A stretch of 64,000 bases of DNA, taken from Parapusillimonas sp013416435 (GTDB taxonomy: Bacteria > Pseudomonadota > Gammaproteobacteria > Burkholderiales > Burkholderiaceae_B). Below, piece by piece: positions 1-8,402 of the stretch. The first letter of the stretch is position 1; every line of letters begins with the position of its first letter. The translations under genes were made by a program, and so were the position numbers. The stretch is from positions 248,001-312,000 of the forward strand of contig NZ_CP197474.1 in the NCBI RefSeq assembly GCF_052180245.1, in the 5' to 3' direction. The notes beneath the pieces were generated by a model. The model was not told the DNA's origin. It saw nothing but the letters and a program-made list of their open reading frames with translations, and ran no database searches.

Positions 1-635
1 ATCGACGGGACGAAGTATTCCTGGCCATGTGCCAGCTGCATGTGCTGGATGGCGTGGCTGGCGGTCTTGCGGATCACGTACAGTTTGCGCTCCAGCGCGT
101 CGGGCACCATGATGTCGGCGCCCCGGCCGATGAACAACTGGCGTATCACCGGCTCACAGGCGCGCACCGTCGGCGACATCGGCATCTCGCGATCGATCGG
201 CACATCGCGCCAGCCCAGCACCACCTGACCTTCGTCGCGCACGGCGCGTTCCAGTTCCTGCTGACAGGCCAGGCGCGAGGCCGTTTCCTTGGGCAGGAAG
301 ACCATGGCGACGCCATACTCGTCGGGTGGAGGAAGCTCCACGCCTTGCGCGGCCATGTCTTCGCGATACAGCGCGTCGGGAATCTGGATGAGGATGCCCG
401 CGCCGTCACCCATGAGTTCGTCCGCGCCCACCGCCCCGCGATGATCCAGGTTTTCAAGGATCTTCAGGCCTTGCTGGATGATGGCGTGGCTTTTGCGGCC
501 TTTGATCTGGGCGACGAAACCCACGCCACAGGCGTCGTGTTCGTTCCTTGGGTCATAGAGCCCCTGTTTTTCGGGGGCGGCATGCGTGGTGCGCGCGCGG
601 GCGACCACGGTCGGTTTGCGTGTAGGTTGCGGCAT
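1..635 (-). CDS. gltB: Glutamate synthase (NADPH) large subunit, N-terminal part
   Basis: This is the 5' part of a reverse-strand gene that continues beyond the left edge; about 211 codons are visible. After a short propeptide the translation gives DACGVGFVAQ with Cys36, the N-terminal nucleophile of class II glutamine amidotransferases. It continues with the ILENLDHRGAVGADE and GDGAGILIQIP stretches characteristic of GltB. The family releases ammonia from glutamine and channels it to 2-oxoglutarate to make glutamate in the cytoplasm. The start is the ATG at 633-635; the upstream ribosome-binding site is weak. The forward-strand open frame over this region is an antisense shadow. Identification is secure; only the glutaminase domain is in view. 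Confidence 0.95.
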   Translation of the reverse strand, partial: MPQPTRKPTVVARARTTHAAPEKQGLYDPRNEHDACGVGFVAQIKGRKSHAIIQQGLKILENLDHRGAVGADELMGDGAGILIQIPDALYREDMAAQGVELPPPDEYGVAMVFLPKETASRLACQQELERAVRDEGQVVLGWRDVPIDREMPMSPTVRACEPVIRQLFIGRGADIMVPDALERKLYVIRKTASHAIQHMQLAHGQEYFVPS

Positions 636-1139
636 GGTTGAGCTCTTGAATTGTTGCGCTGCGGTAAATCAAGATACTGCGATGCCACTTCGCGCGCAAT
701 AAAAATAAATAGGGGTCTGACCCTATTTATTTGGATAGCTGGATTTTTATTATTTAAATGGGGACGGATCTAATTTATTGAAATACCGGAATAAATTTTC
801 TTGGTTTGGATGCCGAGATTTGTTTGATCGGATTTTGCCCGGCGTTTTTAATTGTATTTCCAGGTTGATGTAGTAACTGACTTGTTGCTTTTTGTTTTAT
901 GAAACAGTTACATTTATACGCCGTTTGCATTGCTCTGAGCACGGTCGGTTTGGCGTGTAGGTGGGTCGGTTCAGGTCTCTTAACACGGCCAGCCCGGCAT
1001 ATAGGGGCATCGGGCTCCGTCGTAGGTGGTGTTGGCCTGCGGCCATCACTCCCCGGGTTTGGCTTGGAGCCAGGGCGGCAGGGAAACTCGCGATCTGGGG
1101 TCAGACCCCGCACGGGGTCTGACCCCGACGGCACAATTT
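636..1139. other. Non-coding stretch between gltB and a RAYT gene
   Basis: No convincing gene is seen. Positions 680-920 are unusually AT-rich for this region and probably hold the gltB promoter. Arms GTAACTG (873-879) and CAGTTAC (905-911) form a spaced inverted repeat. The stretch also contains a long-armed palindrome at 703-732, a related GGGGACGGATC fragment near 758, and one REP-like copy at 1097-1126. A 22-23 bp segment (940-962) nearly duplicates the start of gltB (606-627). Short open frames here are composed of repeat-derived sequence and have no recognisable content. Confidence 0.6.
703..732. repeat. Long-armed variant of the GGGGTC/GACCCC palindrome
   Basis: The core GGGGTCTGACCC (712-723) is bracketed by AAATAAATA (703-711) and TATTTATTT (724-732), which are exact reverse complements. 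It therefore combines one arm of the dominant repeat with an AT-rich outer stem. A decayed relative with GGGGACGGATC lies about 30 bp further on. Such AT-flanked forms could be an ancestral or separately mobilised subfamily. Confidence 0.75.
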
Positions 1140-1178
1140 TCAAGATGAGGGGTCAGGCTCCGTACGGGGTCTGACCCC
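1097..1178. repeat. Two REP-like palindromes at the 3' end of a RAYT gene
   Basis: A two-arm copy with a GCAC centre lies at 1097-1126. A second, with one arm decayed to GGGGTCAGGCTCC and a GTAC centre, lies at 1149-1178. The second copy is inside the transposase-like gene on the reverse strand and encodes the last residues before its TGA (1140-1142). Confidence 0.93.
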
Positions 1179-1883
1179 AGCCTCATCCGGAGACGCCTCT
1201 TCCCGTAACTTCCGCGGCCGCCCTCGCGGCGCAGGCGCCACGCGTCGACTGGCACGGTTCGAAAGCTGGGCCAGGAAGTCCGCCTCGCCGACTGCCCACT
1301 GCCCGAACAGCGCCTTCTCGATCCGTAGCCCCTCCGCCCCCGACAGCCCCCGTGACAGTTTCTCGCGGTAATGCGCCTGACGCGCGAACGGCGTGTTGCC
1401 GCCGGCCCAGTAATCGTGATGGTCCGTCAAAATGGCGCTTACGGTCGCACCTGTGTGATCCCGCGCCGACGACCATGGCCAGATCTCGGGACGATCCACA
1501 TAATGCAGTTGCGACGGCAGCGACTCCAGCCAGACCATGGTCGGCAGTACCCACGTGCCCGGCTCGACCAGCGCGCTCCGGTAGCGTCCCGCGAAGACCC
1601 GGCCTGGCGCCCCGGCCGACGCGATCCGCCTGCCCATCGCCTGCACCAATCGCGGCATGCTGCGCTCGTCGGGCGGCGTGGCCAGCAGGATGATGCGGTC
1701 GTTGAGCAGCAGCCAGGCGTGCAACGACACCTTGTATTCGCGGACTTCGCGCTCCAGCATGAGCTTGAGCGCGTCCAGCTCGTCGGCCGGCGTCGGGTCG
1801 GAGGCGCGCGCCAGCGGATGTGCGAACCGTGCCTCCACCAGCTGTGGAATGGACGGTGCGTAAAGACGTGGCAGACGGGCCAT
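1140..1883 (-). CDS. Degenerate REP-associated tyrosine transposase (RAYT) relative
   Basis: The 247-residue protein starts MARLPRLYAP, the usual opening of Y1/RAYT transposases, and keeps the family layout, including GRVFAGRYRSALVE and a C-terminal GRPRKL motif. The HUH motif (normally NHVHLL) reads NDRIILL at residues 61-67, so both metal-binding histidines are lost. The segment that usually supplies the catalytic tyrosine reads QAMGRRIASAG. The frame is nevertheless intact. I chose the internal ATG at 1883 because the upstream 21 codons have no family resemblance. The final residues (GVRPRTEPDPSS) are encoded by a repeat copy. It is probably inactive as a nuclease, either domesticated for DNA binding or slowly decaying. 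Confidence 0.75.
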   Translation of the reverse strand: MARLPRLYAPSIPQLVEARFAHPLARASDPTPADELDALKLMLEREVREYKVSLHAWLLLNDRIILLATPPDERSMPRLVQAMGRRIASAGAPGRVFAGRYRSALVEPGTWVLPTMVWLESLPSQLHYVDRPEIWPWSSARDHTGATVSAILTDHHDYWAGGNTPFARQAHYREKLSRGLSGAEGLRIEKALFGQWAVGEADFLAQLSNRASRRVAPAPRGRPRKLREEASPDEAGVRPRTEPDPSS

Positions 1884-1993
1884 GGCGGCATGGGAAGCGG
1901 GTGAGGAAGAAATAATTCTAACGTGTGCACGGCTCGGCGGAATCAATTAATCTAAGGCGTACGTCCTCGATGAACCCAACAGGGAGTATGACT

Positions 1994-4420
1994 ATGCAGT
2001 CGAGCCAATCCGCCCCCGGCGCGCCAATGCGCATCCGCCGGATCGCCGTCTGCGGCGCGGGCGTCATGGGCGCCCAGATCGCAGCGCATTGTGTGAACGC
2101 GGGCCTGCCCGTCGTGCTTTTCGACTTGCCCGCCAAAGAAGGCGACAAGAACGCCATCGCCCGAAAAGCCATCGAACAATTGCGCAAGCTGAACCCGGCG
2201 CCGCTGGGCACGCCCGATCTGGCTTCGCTCATCGAGCCGGCCAATTATGACGATGACCTGGGCCGGCTGGCCGAGTGCGACCTGGTCATCGAGGCCATCG
2301 CCGAACGCATGGACTGGAAGCGCGATCTTTATCAGAAGATCGCGCCCGCCATCCGCGCGGACGCGCTGGTGGCCAGCAACACGTCCGGGCTGTCCATCAC
2401 CCAGCTGTCCCAGGCGCTGCCCCAAGCCATGCGCCCGCGCTTTTGCGGCGTCCACTTTTTCAATCCGCCGCGCTACATGCCGCTGGTCGAACTCATCCCT
2501 ACCCCGGACACCGACCGCGGCTTGCTCGACGTGCTGGAAACCTTCCTGGTTTCCACGCTGGGCAAGGGCGTGGTGCGGGCCAGGGATACGCCCAACTTCA
2601 TCGGCAACCGGATCGGCGTCTTCGGCATCCTGTCGGTGATGGAACAGGCGCAGCGCTTCGGGCTCAGCTACGAGCTCGTCGACGAACTCACCGGTGCGCG
2701 GCTGGGCCGTGCCAAGTCGGGCACCTTCCGCACCGCCGACGTGGTCGGGCTGGACACCCTGGCGCACGTCGTGCGGACCATGCAGGAACATTTGTCCGAT
2801 GATTCCTTCCATCTGCACTTCGGCTTGCCGCGCGTGGTTGCCGCGCTGATCGAGCAAGGGGCGCTCGGGCAGAAGACGGGCGCGGGCTTCTATCGCAAAG
2901 AGGGCAAGGCCATTCTAAGGCTCGATCCCGGCAGCGGGAAATATGTGCCGGCCGACGCCAAGATCGATGAAAGCGTGGCCGCCGTCCTGGCTGAGCGCGA
3001 TCCGGCCCGAAAGCTGAAGGCATTGCATGACTCGGATCACCCCCAGGCGCGATTCCTGTGGGCGGTGCTGCGCGATCTCTTTCACTACAGTGCCGTGCAT
3101 CTTGCCGGTATCGCCAATAACGCCCGCCAGCTGGACCTGGCCATGAAATGGGGCTTCGGCCACGAACAGGGTCCTTTCGAAATCTGGCAGGCCGCCGGCT
3201 GGCGCGAAGTGGCCGGCTGGATCGCCGACGACATCCGCGCCGGCGATGCCTTGTCCAGCCAGCCTTTGCCCGATTGGGTGACGCGCGGGCCGGTGTGGGA
3301 GGCACAGGGCGTGCATACGGCGGCGGGCTCCTGGAATCCGCAAGAGGCGCGGTTCGAAGGGCGGAGCACCTTGCCCGTCTACCAGCGCCAAGTGGGCGCG
3401 CCGCGCCTGGCCGGCGAAACCCCCAGTCTGGAACGCAGGGTCGTCTTCGAAGACGAGGCCGTGTGCGCATGGACGCTGCCCGCAGCGCATCCCTCCGACG
3501 TGCTGCTGCTGTCTTTCAAGACACGCATGCACACGCTCAGCCCCGAGGTCGTCCGCGGCATCGTGCGCGCGGTGGATGTGGCCGAGGCATCGTTCAAGGC
3601 GCTGGTCATCGGCCAGCTCGAAGATCCTTTTTCCGCAGGGGCGGATCTCAAGGCCATGATGCCCGCGTTCGCTCAGGGCGGGCCGGCGGCCGTGGCGCCG
3701 ATCGAGCGCGAAATGCAGGACATGGTCATGCGCTTGCGCTACGCGCAGGTGCCGGTCGTGGCGGCGCTGGCCGGCATGGCGCTGGGCGGCGGTTGCGAAC
3801 TCGCCGTGCATTGTGCCCGGCGCGTCGCGCACTTCGAAACCTATATCGGCCTGGTCGAGACCGGCATCGGGCTCGTTCCCGGCGCCGGCGGCCTGACCTG
3901 GGCGGCAAGGCGCGCGGCCGAGCTCCAGGCGCTGGGCGCGCCGGATGCCCCCTTGCTTGCCTACCTGAAAAGATTCGCCTTGGCCATCGCCGGCGCCCAG
4001 GTGTCGGCATCGGCACTCGACGCGCAGCGCATCGGCTTCCTGGAACCCGCCGATGTGGTCGTCATGAACCGCTACGAACTGCTGTACGTGGCCGTGCGCA
4101 TGGCGCGCGCAATGGCAGAGGCGGGCTGGCGTCCGCCCCTGCCGCGGCCTTTCCCGGTGGCCGGGCGCGACGGCCTTGCTACGCTGAAGGGCCAATTGTT
4201 GAACATGAAGGTCGGCGGATTCATCTCGGCCTATGACTACACGGTTGCGGGCGAGGTGGCCGATGTCCTGTGCGGCGGCGACGTCGATCCGGGTTCGCTG
4301 GCCGACGAGGCATGGATGCTGGGCCGTGAGCTGCATGCCTTCCTGGGCCTGCTGGGCCGGCCCGAAACACAGGAGCGCCTGATGGGCTTCCTGAAGACCG
4401 GCAAGCCGGTGCGTAACTGA
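1994..4420 (+). CDS. 3-Hydroxyacyl-CoA dehydrogenase/enoyl-CoA hydratase fusion (FadN-like)
   Basis: An 808-residue bifunctional beta-oxidation enzyme. The N-terminal half has the NAD-binding GAGVMG motif (residues 21-26) and VHFFNPP with the catalytic His near residue 153. The C-terminal third is a crotonase domain with FSAGADLKAMM near residue 547 and the oxyanion segment GMALGGGCELAVH. This dehydrogenase-first order matches FadN/YusL proteins, not FadB. The ATG at 1994 is preceded by AGGGAG at the proper distance, whereas an earlier in-frame start at 1925 has no such site. A thiolase starts 13 bp downstream, so the pair should complete fatty acyl-CoA beta-oxidation. It hydrates enoyl-CoA and oxidises 3-hydroxyacyl-CoA. 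Confidence 0.92.
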   Translation: MQSSQSAPGAPMRIRRIAVCGAGVMGAQIAAHCVNAGLPVVLFDLPAKEGDKNAIARKAIEQLRKLNPAPLGTPDLASLIEPANYDDDLGRLAECDLVIEAIAERMDWKRDLYQKIAPAIRADALVASNTSGLSITQLSQALPQAMRPRFCGVHFFNPPRYMPLVELIPTPDTDRGLLDVLETFLVSTLGKGVVRARDTPNFIGNRIGVFGILSVMEQAQRFGLSYELVDELTGARLGRAKSGTFRTADVVGLDTLAHVVRTMQEHLSDDSFHLHFGLPRVVAALIEQGALGQKTGAGFYRKEGKAILRLDPGSGKYVPADAKIDESVAAVLAERDPARKLKALHDSDHPQARFLWAVLRDLFHYSAVHLAGIANNARQLDLAMKWGFGHEQGPFEIWQAAGWREVAGWIADDIRAGDALSSQPLPDWVTRGPVWEAQGVHTAAGSWNPQEARFEGRSTLPVYQRQVGAPRLAGETPSLERRVVFEDEAVCAWTLPAAHPSDVLLLSFKTRMHTLSPEVVRGIVRAVDVAEASFKALVIGQLEDPFSAGADLKAMMPAFAQGGPAAVAPIEREMQDMVMRLRYAQVPVVAALAGMALGGGCELAVHCARRVAHFETYIGLVETGIGLVPGAGGLTWAARRAAELQALGAPDAPLLAYLKRFALAIAGAQVSASALDAQRIGFLEPADVVVMNRYELLYVAVRMARAMAEAGWRPPLPRPFPVAGRDGLATLKGQLLNMKVGGFISAYDYTVAGEVADVLCGGDVDPGSLADEAWMLGRELHAFLGLLGRPETQERLMGFLKTGKPVRN

Positions 4421-4432
4421 TACGGGGGAAAC

Positions 4433-5641
4433 ATGTCCACATTGCAGCAGGCTTATATTGTTGCCGCCACGCGCACGCCCATCGGCAAGGCGCCGCGCGG
4501 CGTGTTCGCCCGCACCCGTCCCGATGACCTGCTGGCCAAGGTGATACAGGGGCTGCTGGCCCGGGCGCCCCAGTTGGATCCCAAGGCCATCGAAGACTGC
4601 ATCGTCGGCTGCGCCATTCCCGAAGGCCCGCAGGGCTTCAATGTGGCGCGCATCGGCGCGCTGCTGTCCGGCTTGCCGACCTCGGTGGCGGGCGTGACGG
4701 TCAACCGTTTCTGCGCATCGGGCCTGACCGCCATCGCCATGGCGGCGGACCGCATCCGTGTCGGCGAGGCCGATGTCATCATCGCCGCCGGCACCGAATC
4801 CATGAGCCAGGTGCCCGTCATGGGCGTCAACACATCGTTCAGCCCGGAAATCTTCTCGCGCGATGAAAACCTGGGCATCGCCTATGGCATGGGCCTGACC
4901 GCCGAGCAGGTGGCGGAGCGCTGGAAGGTATCGCGCCAGGACCAGGACGCCTTCGCCCTGCGCTCGCACGAGCGCGCGCTCGCGGCGCAGCGCTCGGGCG
5001 AATTTGCCGACGAGATCCTGCCCATCGAAGTGGTTCGCCGCGCGCCGGAGTTGGGGCGGGAGGCGGACGCCGGCAATATCCGCGAACAGCGCTTCACGGT
5101 CGAGCTCGATGAAGGTCCGCGCGCCGACACCAGCATCGAGGCGCTTGCCCGGCTGCGTCCCGCCTTCGCCACCAAAGGCAGCGTGACGGCCGGCAACAGC
5201 TCGCAGATGTCGGACGGCGCGGGCGCCTTGCTGGTCGTCTCGGAGCGCGCGCTGAAGACGCATGGCCTGCAGCCCATTGCGCGCTTCGTCTCGTTTGCCG
5301 TCAAGGGCGTCCCGCCGGAGATCATGGGAATAGGCCCCAAGGAAGCCATTCCCCAGGCGCTCAGGCAGGCGGGCCTGAACCTGTGCAACATGGGCTGGAT
5401 AGAGCTGAACGAAGCCTTCGCCGCCCAGGCGCTGGCCGTCATCCGCGACCTGGACCTCGACCCCGAGATCGTCAATCCCCTGGGTGGCGCCATCGCCCTC
5501 GGCCACCCCCTCGGCGCGACCGGCGCGATACGCGCCGCCACCCTCGTGCATGGCCTGCGCCGTCGCAAACTGGACTACGGCATGCTTACCATGTGCGTGG
5601 GCACCGGCATGGGCGCCGCCGGCATTTTTCAAAGGATGTGA
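4433..5641 (+). CDS. Acetyl-CoA acyltransferase (thiolase)
   Basis: A 402-residue thiolase of normal length. It has the nucleophile in NRFCASG (Cys94), the general base in GHPLGATG (His358) and the second cysteine in CVGTGMG (Cys388). It cleaves 3-ketoacyl-CoA to acetyl-CoA and a shortened acyl-CoA. The gene sits 13 bp after the FadN-like fusion and ends 3 bp before the hydrolase start, so the three probably form one operon. It is FadA/FadI-like; the chain-length preference cannot be told from sequence alone. Confidence 0.93.
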   Translation: MSTLQQAYIVAATRTPIGKAPRGVFARTRPDDLLAKVIQGLLARAPQLDPKAIEDCIVGCAIPEGPQGFNVARIGALLSGLPTSVAGVTVNRFCASGLTAIAMAADRIRVGEADVIIAAGTESMSQVPVMGVNTSFSPEIFSRDENLGIAYGMGLTAEQVAERWKVSRQDQDAFALRSHERALAAQRSGEFADEILPIEVVRRAPELGREADAGNIREQRFTVELDEGPRADTSIEALARLRPAFATKGSVTAGNSSQMSDGAGALLVVSERALKTHGLQPIARFVSFAVKGVPPEIMGIGPKEAIPQALRQAGLNLCNMGWIELNEAFAAQALAVIRDLDLDPEIVNPLGGAIALGHPLGATGAIRAATLVHGLRRRKLDYGMLTMCVGTGMGAAGIFQRM

Positions 5642-5643
5642 GC

Positions 5644-6585
5644 ATGGATGCTGTTACCGGGGGGGTCAGACCCCATACGGGGTCTGACCCCGAAAGCCCA
5701 GGGACAGACCCGCAGTTTGGGCCTGTCCCTTCGACCGCACTGCATGGGTCTGTCCCTTCGACCGCAGTCGCCGCCCCTTTGATCCCGGGGTCAGACCCCG
5801 TCATGGGGTCTGACCCCCTCCGCTATCGGCAATGGGCCCCACAGTGGCCGACACGGCCGACGCTGGTGCTGATCCACGGCCTGTTCGGCGACATGGAGTC
5901 CTGGCCCAGCCTGATCCCCGAGGCGTTGCGCCTGGGCTTCGGCGTGCTTTGCATCGAGCTTCCCTGCCATGGCGAAAGTCCTTCCGGGCTCACGGATTTC
6001 GATCAGGTGGTCGCCGCGGTGGCTGAAACGCTGACACGCGCGGCCCGCGGCCCGCTGGTCCTGGTCGGCCATTCCATGGGGGCGGCCATCGCAACCCGTG
6101 TGGCGCGGCGGATCGACCCGGCGCAATTGCGATCCCTGTTGCTGATATCGCCCGCGGGTTGCGGCTCCGACATCAATCAGAGCTTCGTGGACGGCATGCT
6201 CAGCGCCGACGACAACCGGGCGCTGGAGCATGAAATCGGCAAGCTGACCGTCGTGCCCTTCGGCCTGGACGAAGCATACCTGGACGCCTACCGGGCCCGC
6301 TTGACCGCGCAGCGCGCCGCGCTTGTTCGCCTGTGCGCCGGGGTGAGCGCCAACGGCGTCCAGAAAGTCGACATCCTTCCCGACCTGGAAGAGCTGGCTT
6401 GTCCGATCACCGTGATCCATGGCCGCGAGGACCGCATCATTCCCTGGCAGCACACCTTGAACATCCCGCCCCGCGCTGCCTTGCACCTTCCGTCGCGCGT
6501 GGGCCACATCCCGTATGAAGAAGCCCCCGCCCTGGTGCATGAAATCATCGACCGGCTGTGGGGTCAGACCCCGTACGGGGTCTGA
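5644..6585 (+). CDS. Alpha/beta-hydrolase with repeat-encoded N- and C-terminal tails
   Basis: A 313-residue alpha/beta-fold hydrolase. LVLIHGLFGD is the oxyanion loop, GHSMGA carries the nucleophile Ser144, HGREDRIIP has the acid and VGHIPY the catalytic His. The start ATG follows AAAGGA with good spacing and lies just after the thiolase stop. Residues 7-58 are almost entirely translated repeat (GVRPHTGSDP ... GSDPVMGSDP), and the recognisable fold begins near residue 62. The last residues GQTPYGV and the TGA stop come from another copy. It probably hydrolyses an ester or acyl-CoA within the beta-oxidation operon; the substrate is unknown. A true start downstream of the repeats cannot be excluded, but no better ribosome-binding site is seen. 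Confidence 0.85.
   Translation: MDAVTGGVRPHTGSDPESPGTDPQFGPVPSTALHGSVPSTAVAAPLIPGSDPVMGSDPLRYRQWAPQWPTRPTLVLIHGLFGDMESWPSLIPEALRLGFGVLCIELPCHGESPSGLTDFDQVVAAVAETLTRAARGPLVLVGHSMGAAIATRVARRIDPAQLRSLLLISPAGCGSDINQSFVDGMLSADDNRALEHEIGKLTVVPFGLDEAYLDAYRARLTAQRAALVRLCAGVSANGVQKVDILPDLEELACPITVIHGREDRIIPWQHTLNIPPRAALHLPSRVGHIPYEEAPALVHEIIDRLWGQTPYGV
5662..5817. repeat. REP-like cluster inside the hydrolase 5' coding region
   Basis: Two-arm copies lie at 5662-5691 (centre ATAC) and 5787-5817 (5-bp centre). Between them are variant arms GGGACAGACCC (5701-5711), GGGCCTGTCCC (5719-5729) and GGGTCTGTCCC (5746-5756). The whole stretch stays open in the hydrolase frame. Confidence 0.93.
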
Positions 6586-6687
6586 CCCCTTGACCCGTCC
6601 TCCGGCCTCACGGGGTCTGACTCTTTAGATTGCGGGGTCAGACCCCATACGGGGTCTGACCCCTCGACCCGTTCAGGGTCTGACCCC
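6560..6687. repeat. REP-like cluster between convergent hydrolase and LysR genes
   Basis: Perfect 30-bp palindrome at 6560-6589 (GTAC centre), a decayed arm at 6611-6623, a two-arm copy at 6634-6663 (ATAC centre) and a single arm at 6676-6687. The first copy supplies the stop codon of the hydrolase and the second the stop of the LysR gene on the other strand. Confidence 0.95.
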
Positions 6688-7552
6688 TCGCGCCGTCCGC
6701 CACCAGCGCGCAAAGCGCCTGGGTCACGGCTTTCTTGCTGTGTTCGCGCCGCTCCAGCATTCCCACGCCTCGCAAAATGGCGGGGCCGGGCAGGTCTTTG
6801 ACGACCAACTGCTGTTCCGACCATTCCGCATTGGCCAGATGAGGCACGATGGCGACGCCATAGCGCTGCCGCACCAGCTGCGCTATGGCTTCGATGGAGT
6901 TCAGTTCCAGCGCGATATTGGGCGTGATCCCCAACTGTTCCAATGCGTAGCCGACCAGCCTGCCGGTCCATAGCGAACGGTCGAACTGCAGGAACGGTTC
7001 GTGGTGCAGCAAATCCAGCACCGAGCGGCGGACCATTTCCTGCGGCGCGATGAGCACCAGCCTTTCCTGATAGAAGGGCGTCCAGATGAGGCCGGCCGGC
7101 ACGGAATAGGGCGGTTCCGCCACGACGGCGGCGTCCAGCTCGCCCTTGGCCACCATGCGGGCGAATTCGCCGGACTGGCCGGCCAGCAGCCGCAGGTCCA
7201 GGGCAGGGTATTCCCGCTTGATGCGCGCCAGTGCCCCGCCGAAAGACCCCATGAGCGCGGAGACCAGCGCGCCCACGTGCAGGGTGCCGCGCAGCACGCC
7301 GCCTGGCTGGGTCAGCAGATGGTCGTAGTCGGCCACCAGCTTTTCCAGGCGGTCCAGAACCTGGCGGCCGTCGGGCGTCACCGCCAGCGATTGCGGCCCG
7401 CGCTCGAAGAGCCTGACCCCCAGTTCGCTTTCAAGATTCTTGATCTGCAGGCTGACGGCGGCCTGCGTCAGGCCGACCTGACGACCGACCTCGGCGAAGC
7501 TGCCCAATTTGCCGGCCGCCAGCGCGGTCCGGAACTGCCGTATTGAGGACAT
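6638..7552 (-). CDS. LysR-family transcriptional regulator
   Basis: A 304-residue LysR protein with an N-terminal winged helix-turn-helix (FAEVGRQVGLTQAAVSLQIKNLE, about residues 18-40) and a C-terminal effector domain. It is divergent from the dehydrogenase/fumarase operon that begins at 7658, the usual arrangement for a LysR activator of the neighbouring catabolic operon. The start ATG at 7550-7552 opens MSSIRQFRTALA. The C-terminus (RGQTLNGSRGQTPYGV) is encoded by two repeat arms, and its TGA lies inside a copy. Inducer unknown, presumably a dicarboxylate handled by the operon. Confidence 0.9.
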   Translation of the reverse strand: MSSIRQFRTALAAGKLGSFAEVGRQVGLTQAAVSLQIKNLESELGVRLFERGPQSLAVTPDGRQVLDRLEKLVADYDHLLTQPGGVLRGTLHVGALVSALMGSFGGALARIKREYPALDLRLLAGQSGEFARMVAKGELDAAVVAEPPYSVPAGLIWTPFYQERLVLIAPQEMVRRSVLDLLHHEPFLQFDRSLWTGRLVGYALEQLGITPNIALELNSIEAIAQLVRQRYGVAIVPHLANAEWSEQQLVVKDLPGPAILRGVGMLERREHSKKAVTQALCALVADGARGQTLNGSRGQTPYGV

Positions 7553-7563
7553 GACATATAAAA

Positions 7564-7578
7564 ATAACTTGGTCTTAT
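7564..7578. promoter_or_regulatory. Candidate LysR binding box
   Basis: ATAACTTGGTCTTAT fits the T-N11-A pattern of LysR sites, with ATAA/TTAT arms, in the AT-rich gap between the divergent LysR gene and the operon starting at 7658. This is pattern-based only. Confidence 0.4.
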
Positions 7579-7657
7579 CAAAATAATTAATAGTTTTACT
7601 TTTGTCAATGCCGGGGGCATCATAGGAGGACTCCCTCCAATCACGGACACCACAGCC

Positions 7658-8401
7658 ATGAGCGAAACTTCTTCCACCTTGAACGTCGAGGTCTGGCGCG
7701 GCGGGCAGAACGGAAGCTATCAGTCCTTTCAAGTACCGCGCCAGGCCAGCCAGACGGTGCTGGACGTCGTCACCCACATCCAGCGCCAGATGGACCCGAC
7801 GCTTTCCTATCGCTTCGCCTGTCGCGTGGGCATGTGCGGCTCCTGTGCCATGCAAGTCAACGGCGTGGCGCGCTGGACCTGTCGCACGCACGTCTCCAAG
7901 GTCGCCAAAGACGGCCGGCTGCAGCTTGCGCCCTTGTCCAACATGCCCGTGATCAAGGACCTGGTCGTGGACATGGACAACTTCTTCGAGAAAATGCAGG
8001 CCGCGCACGGCCGGTTCAAGGGCGAACATACCCGCTACGAACCCGTGGCGCGGGTCAAGCCCGACAGCCCGGCCCGCCAGGAGGCCGACGCCGGCATCGA
8101 ATGCATAGGCTGTGGCGTGTGCTATTCGTCCTGCGACGTCGTCACCTGGCGGCCGGACTACCTGGGACCGGCCGCCCTGAACCGCGCCTGGACCCTCGTC
8201 AACGATGAGCGCGACGTCGACGGCGGCCGCTTGCTTGCCGTCGCGGGCGACGCCGGCTGCCATTCCTGTCATACGCAGGGTTCCTGTACGCTGCGCTGTC
8301 CCAAACAGCTGTCTCCCACCGCGGGCATTGCGGGCCTGAAGCGCATGGCCGCGCGCGCGGCCATGCGGGGCGAGCTGGGCGGCGACCCGGGGGGCGACTG
8401 A
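7658..8401 (+). CDS. Succinate dehydrogenase/fumarate reductase-like iron-sulfur subunit
   Basis: A 247-residue SdhB/FrdB-type protein. The N-terminal ferredoxin domain has the [2Fe-2S] motif CRVGMCGSC with a further Cys in WTCRT. The C-terminal domain has CIGCGVC for [4Fe-4S] and CHSCHTQGSCTLRCPK for the second and third clusters. It passes electrons between the flavoprotein encoded at 10617 and a quinone at the membrane. First gene of the operon; the first anchor gene starts 1 bp after its stop. Because fumarase genes sit between the B/C/D subunits and the flavoprotein, this is a specialised paralogue, not the housekeeping sdhCDAB operon. Confidence 0.9.
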   Translation: MSETSSTLNVEVWRGGQNGSYQSFQVPRQASQTVLDVVTHIQRQMDPTLSYRFACRVGMCGSCAMQVNGVARWTCRTHVSKVAKDGRLQLAPLSNMPVIKDLVVDMDNFFEKMQAAHGRFKGEHTRYEPVARVKPDSPARQEADAGIECIGCGVCYSSCDVVTWRPDYLGPAALNRAWTLVNDERDVDGGRLLAVAGDAGCHSCHTQGSCTLRCPKQLSPTAGIAGLKRMAARAAMRGELGGDPGGD

Positions 8402-8402
8402 C

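Noticed and set aside
27..641. Forward 204-codon open frame at the left edge
   Set aside because: The reverse strand encodes the GltB glutaminase domain with its Cys nucleophile; the forward frame is its shadow.
775..1255. Short frames on both strands near the first RAYT
   Set aside because: They are largely composed of translated repeat arms and lack a ribosome-binding site or conserved content.
2915..5632. 905-codon open frame antisense to the FadN-like and thiolase genes
   Set aside because: It is the mirror of two well-supported genes in a GC-rich genome and its His/Arg/Gly-rich translation has no recognisable domain.
6560..6663. Rho-independent terminators formed by the palindromes
   Set aside because: The stems are strong, but no T-tract follows in nearly all copies. 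Some may still slow transcription, yet the sequence does not support intrinsic terminators.
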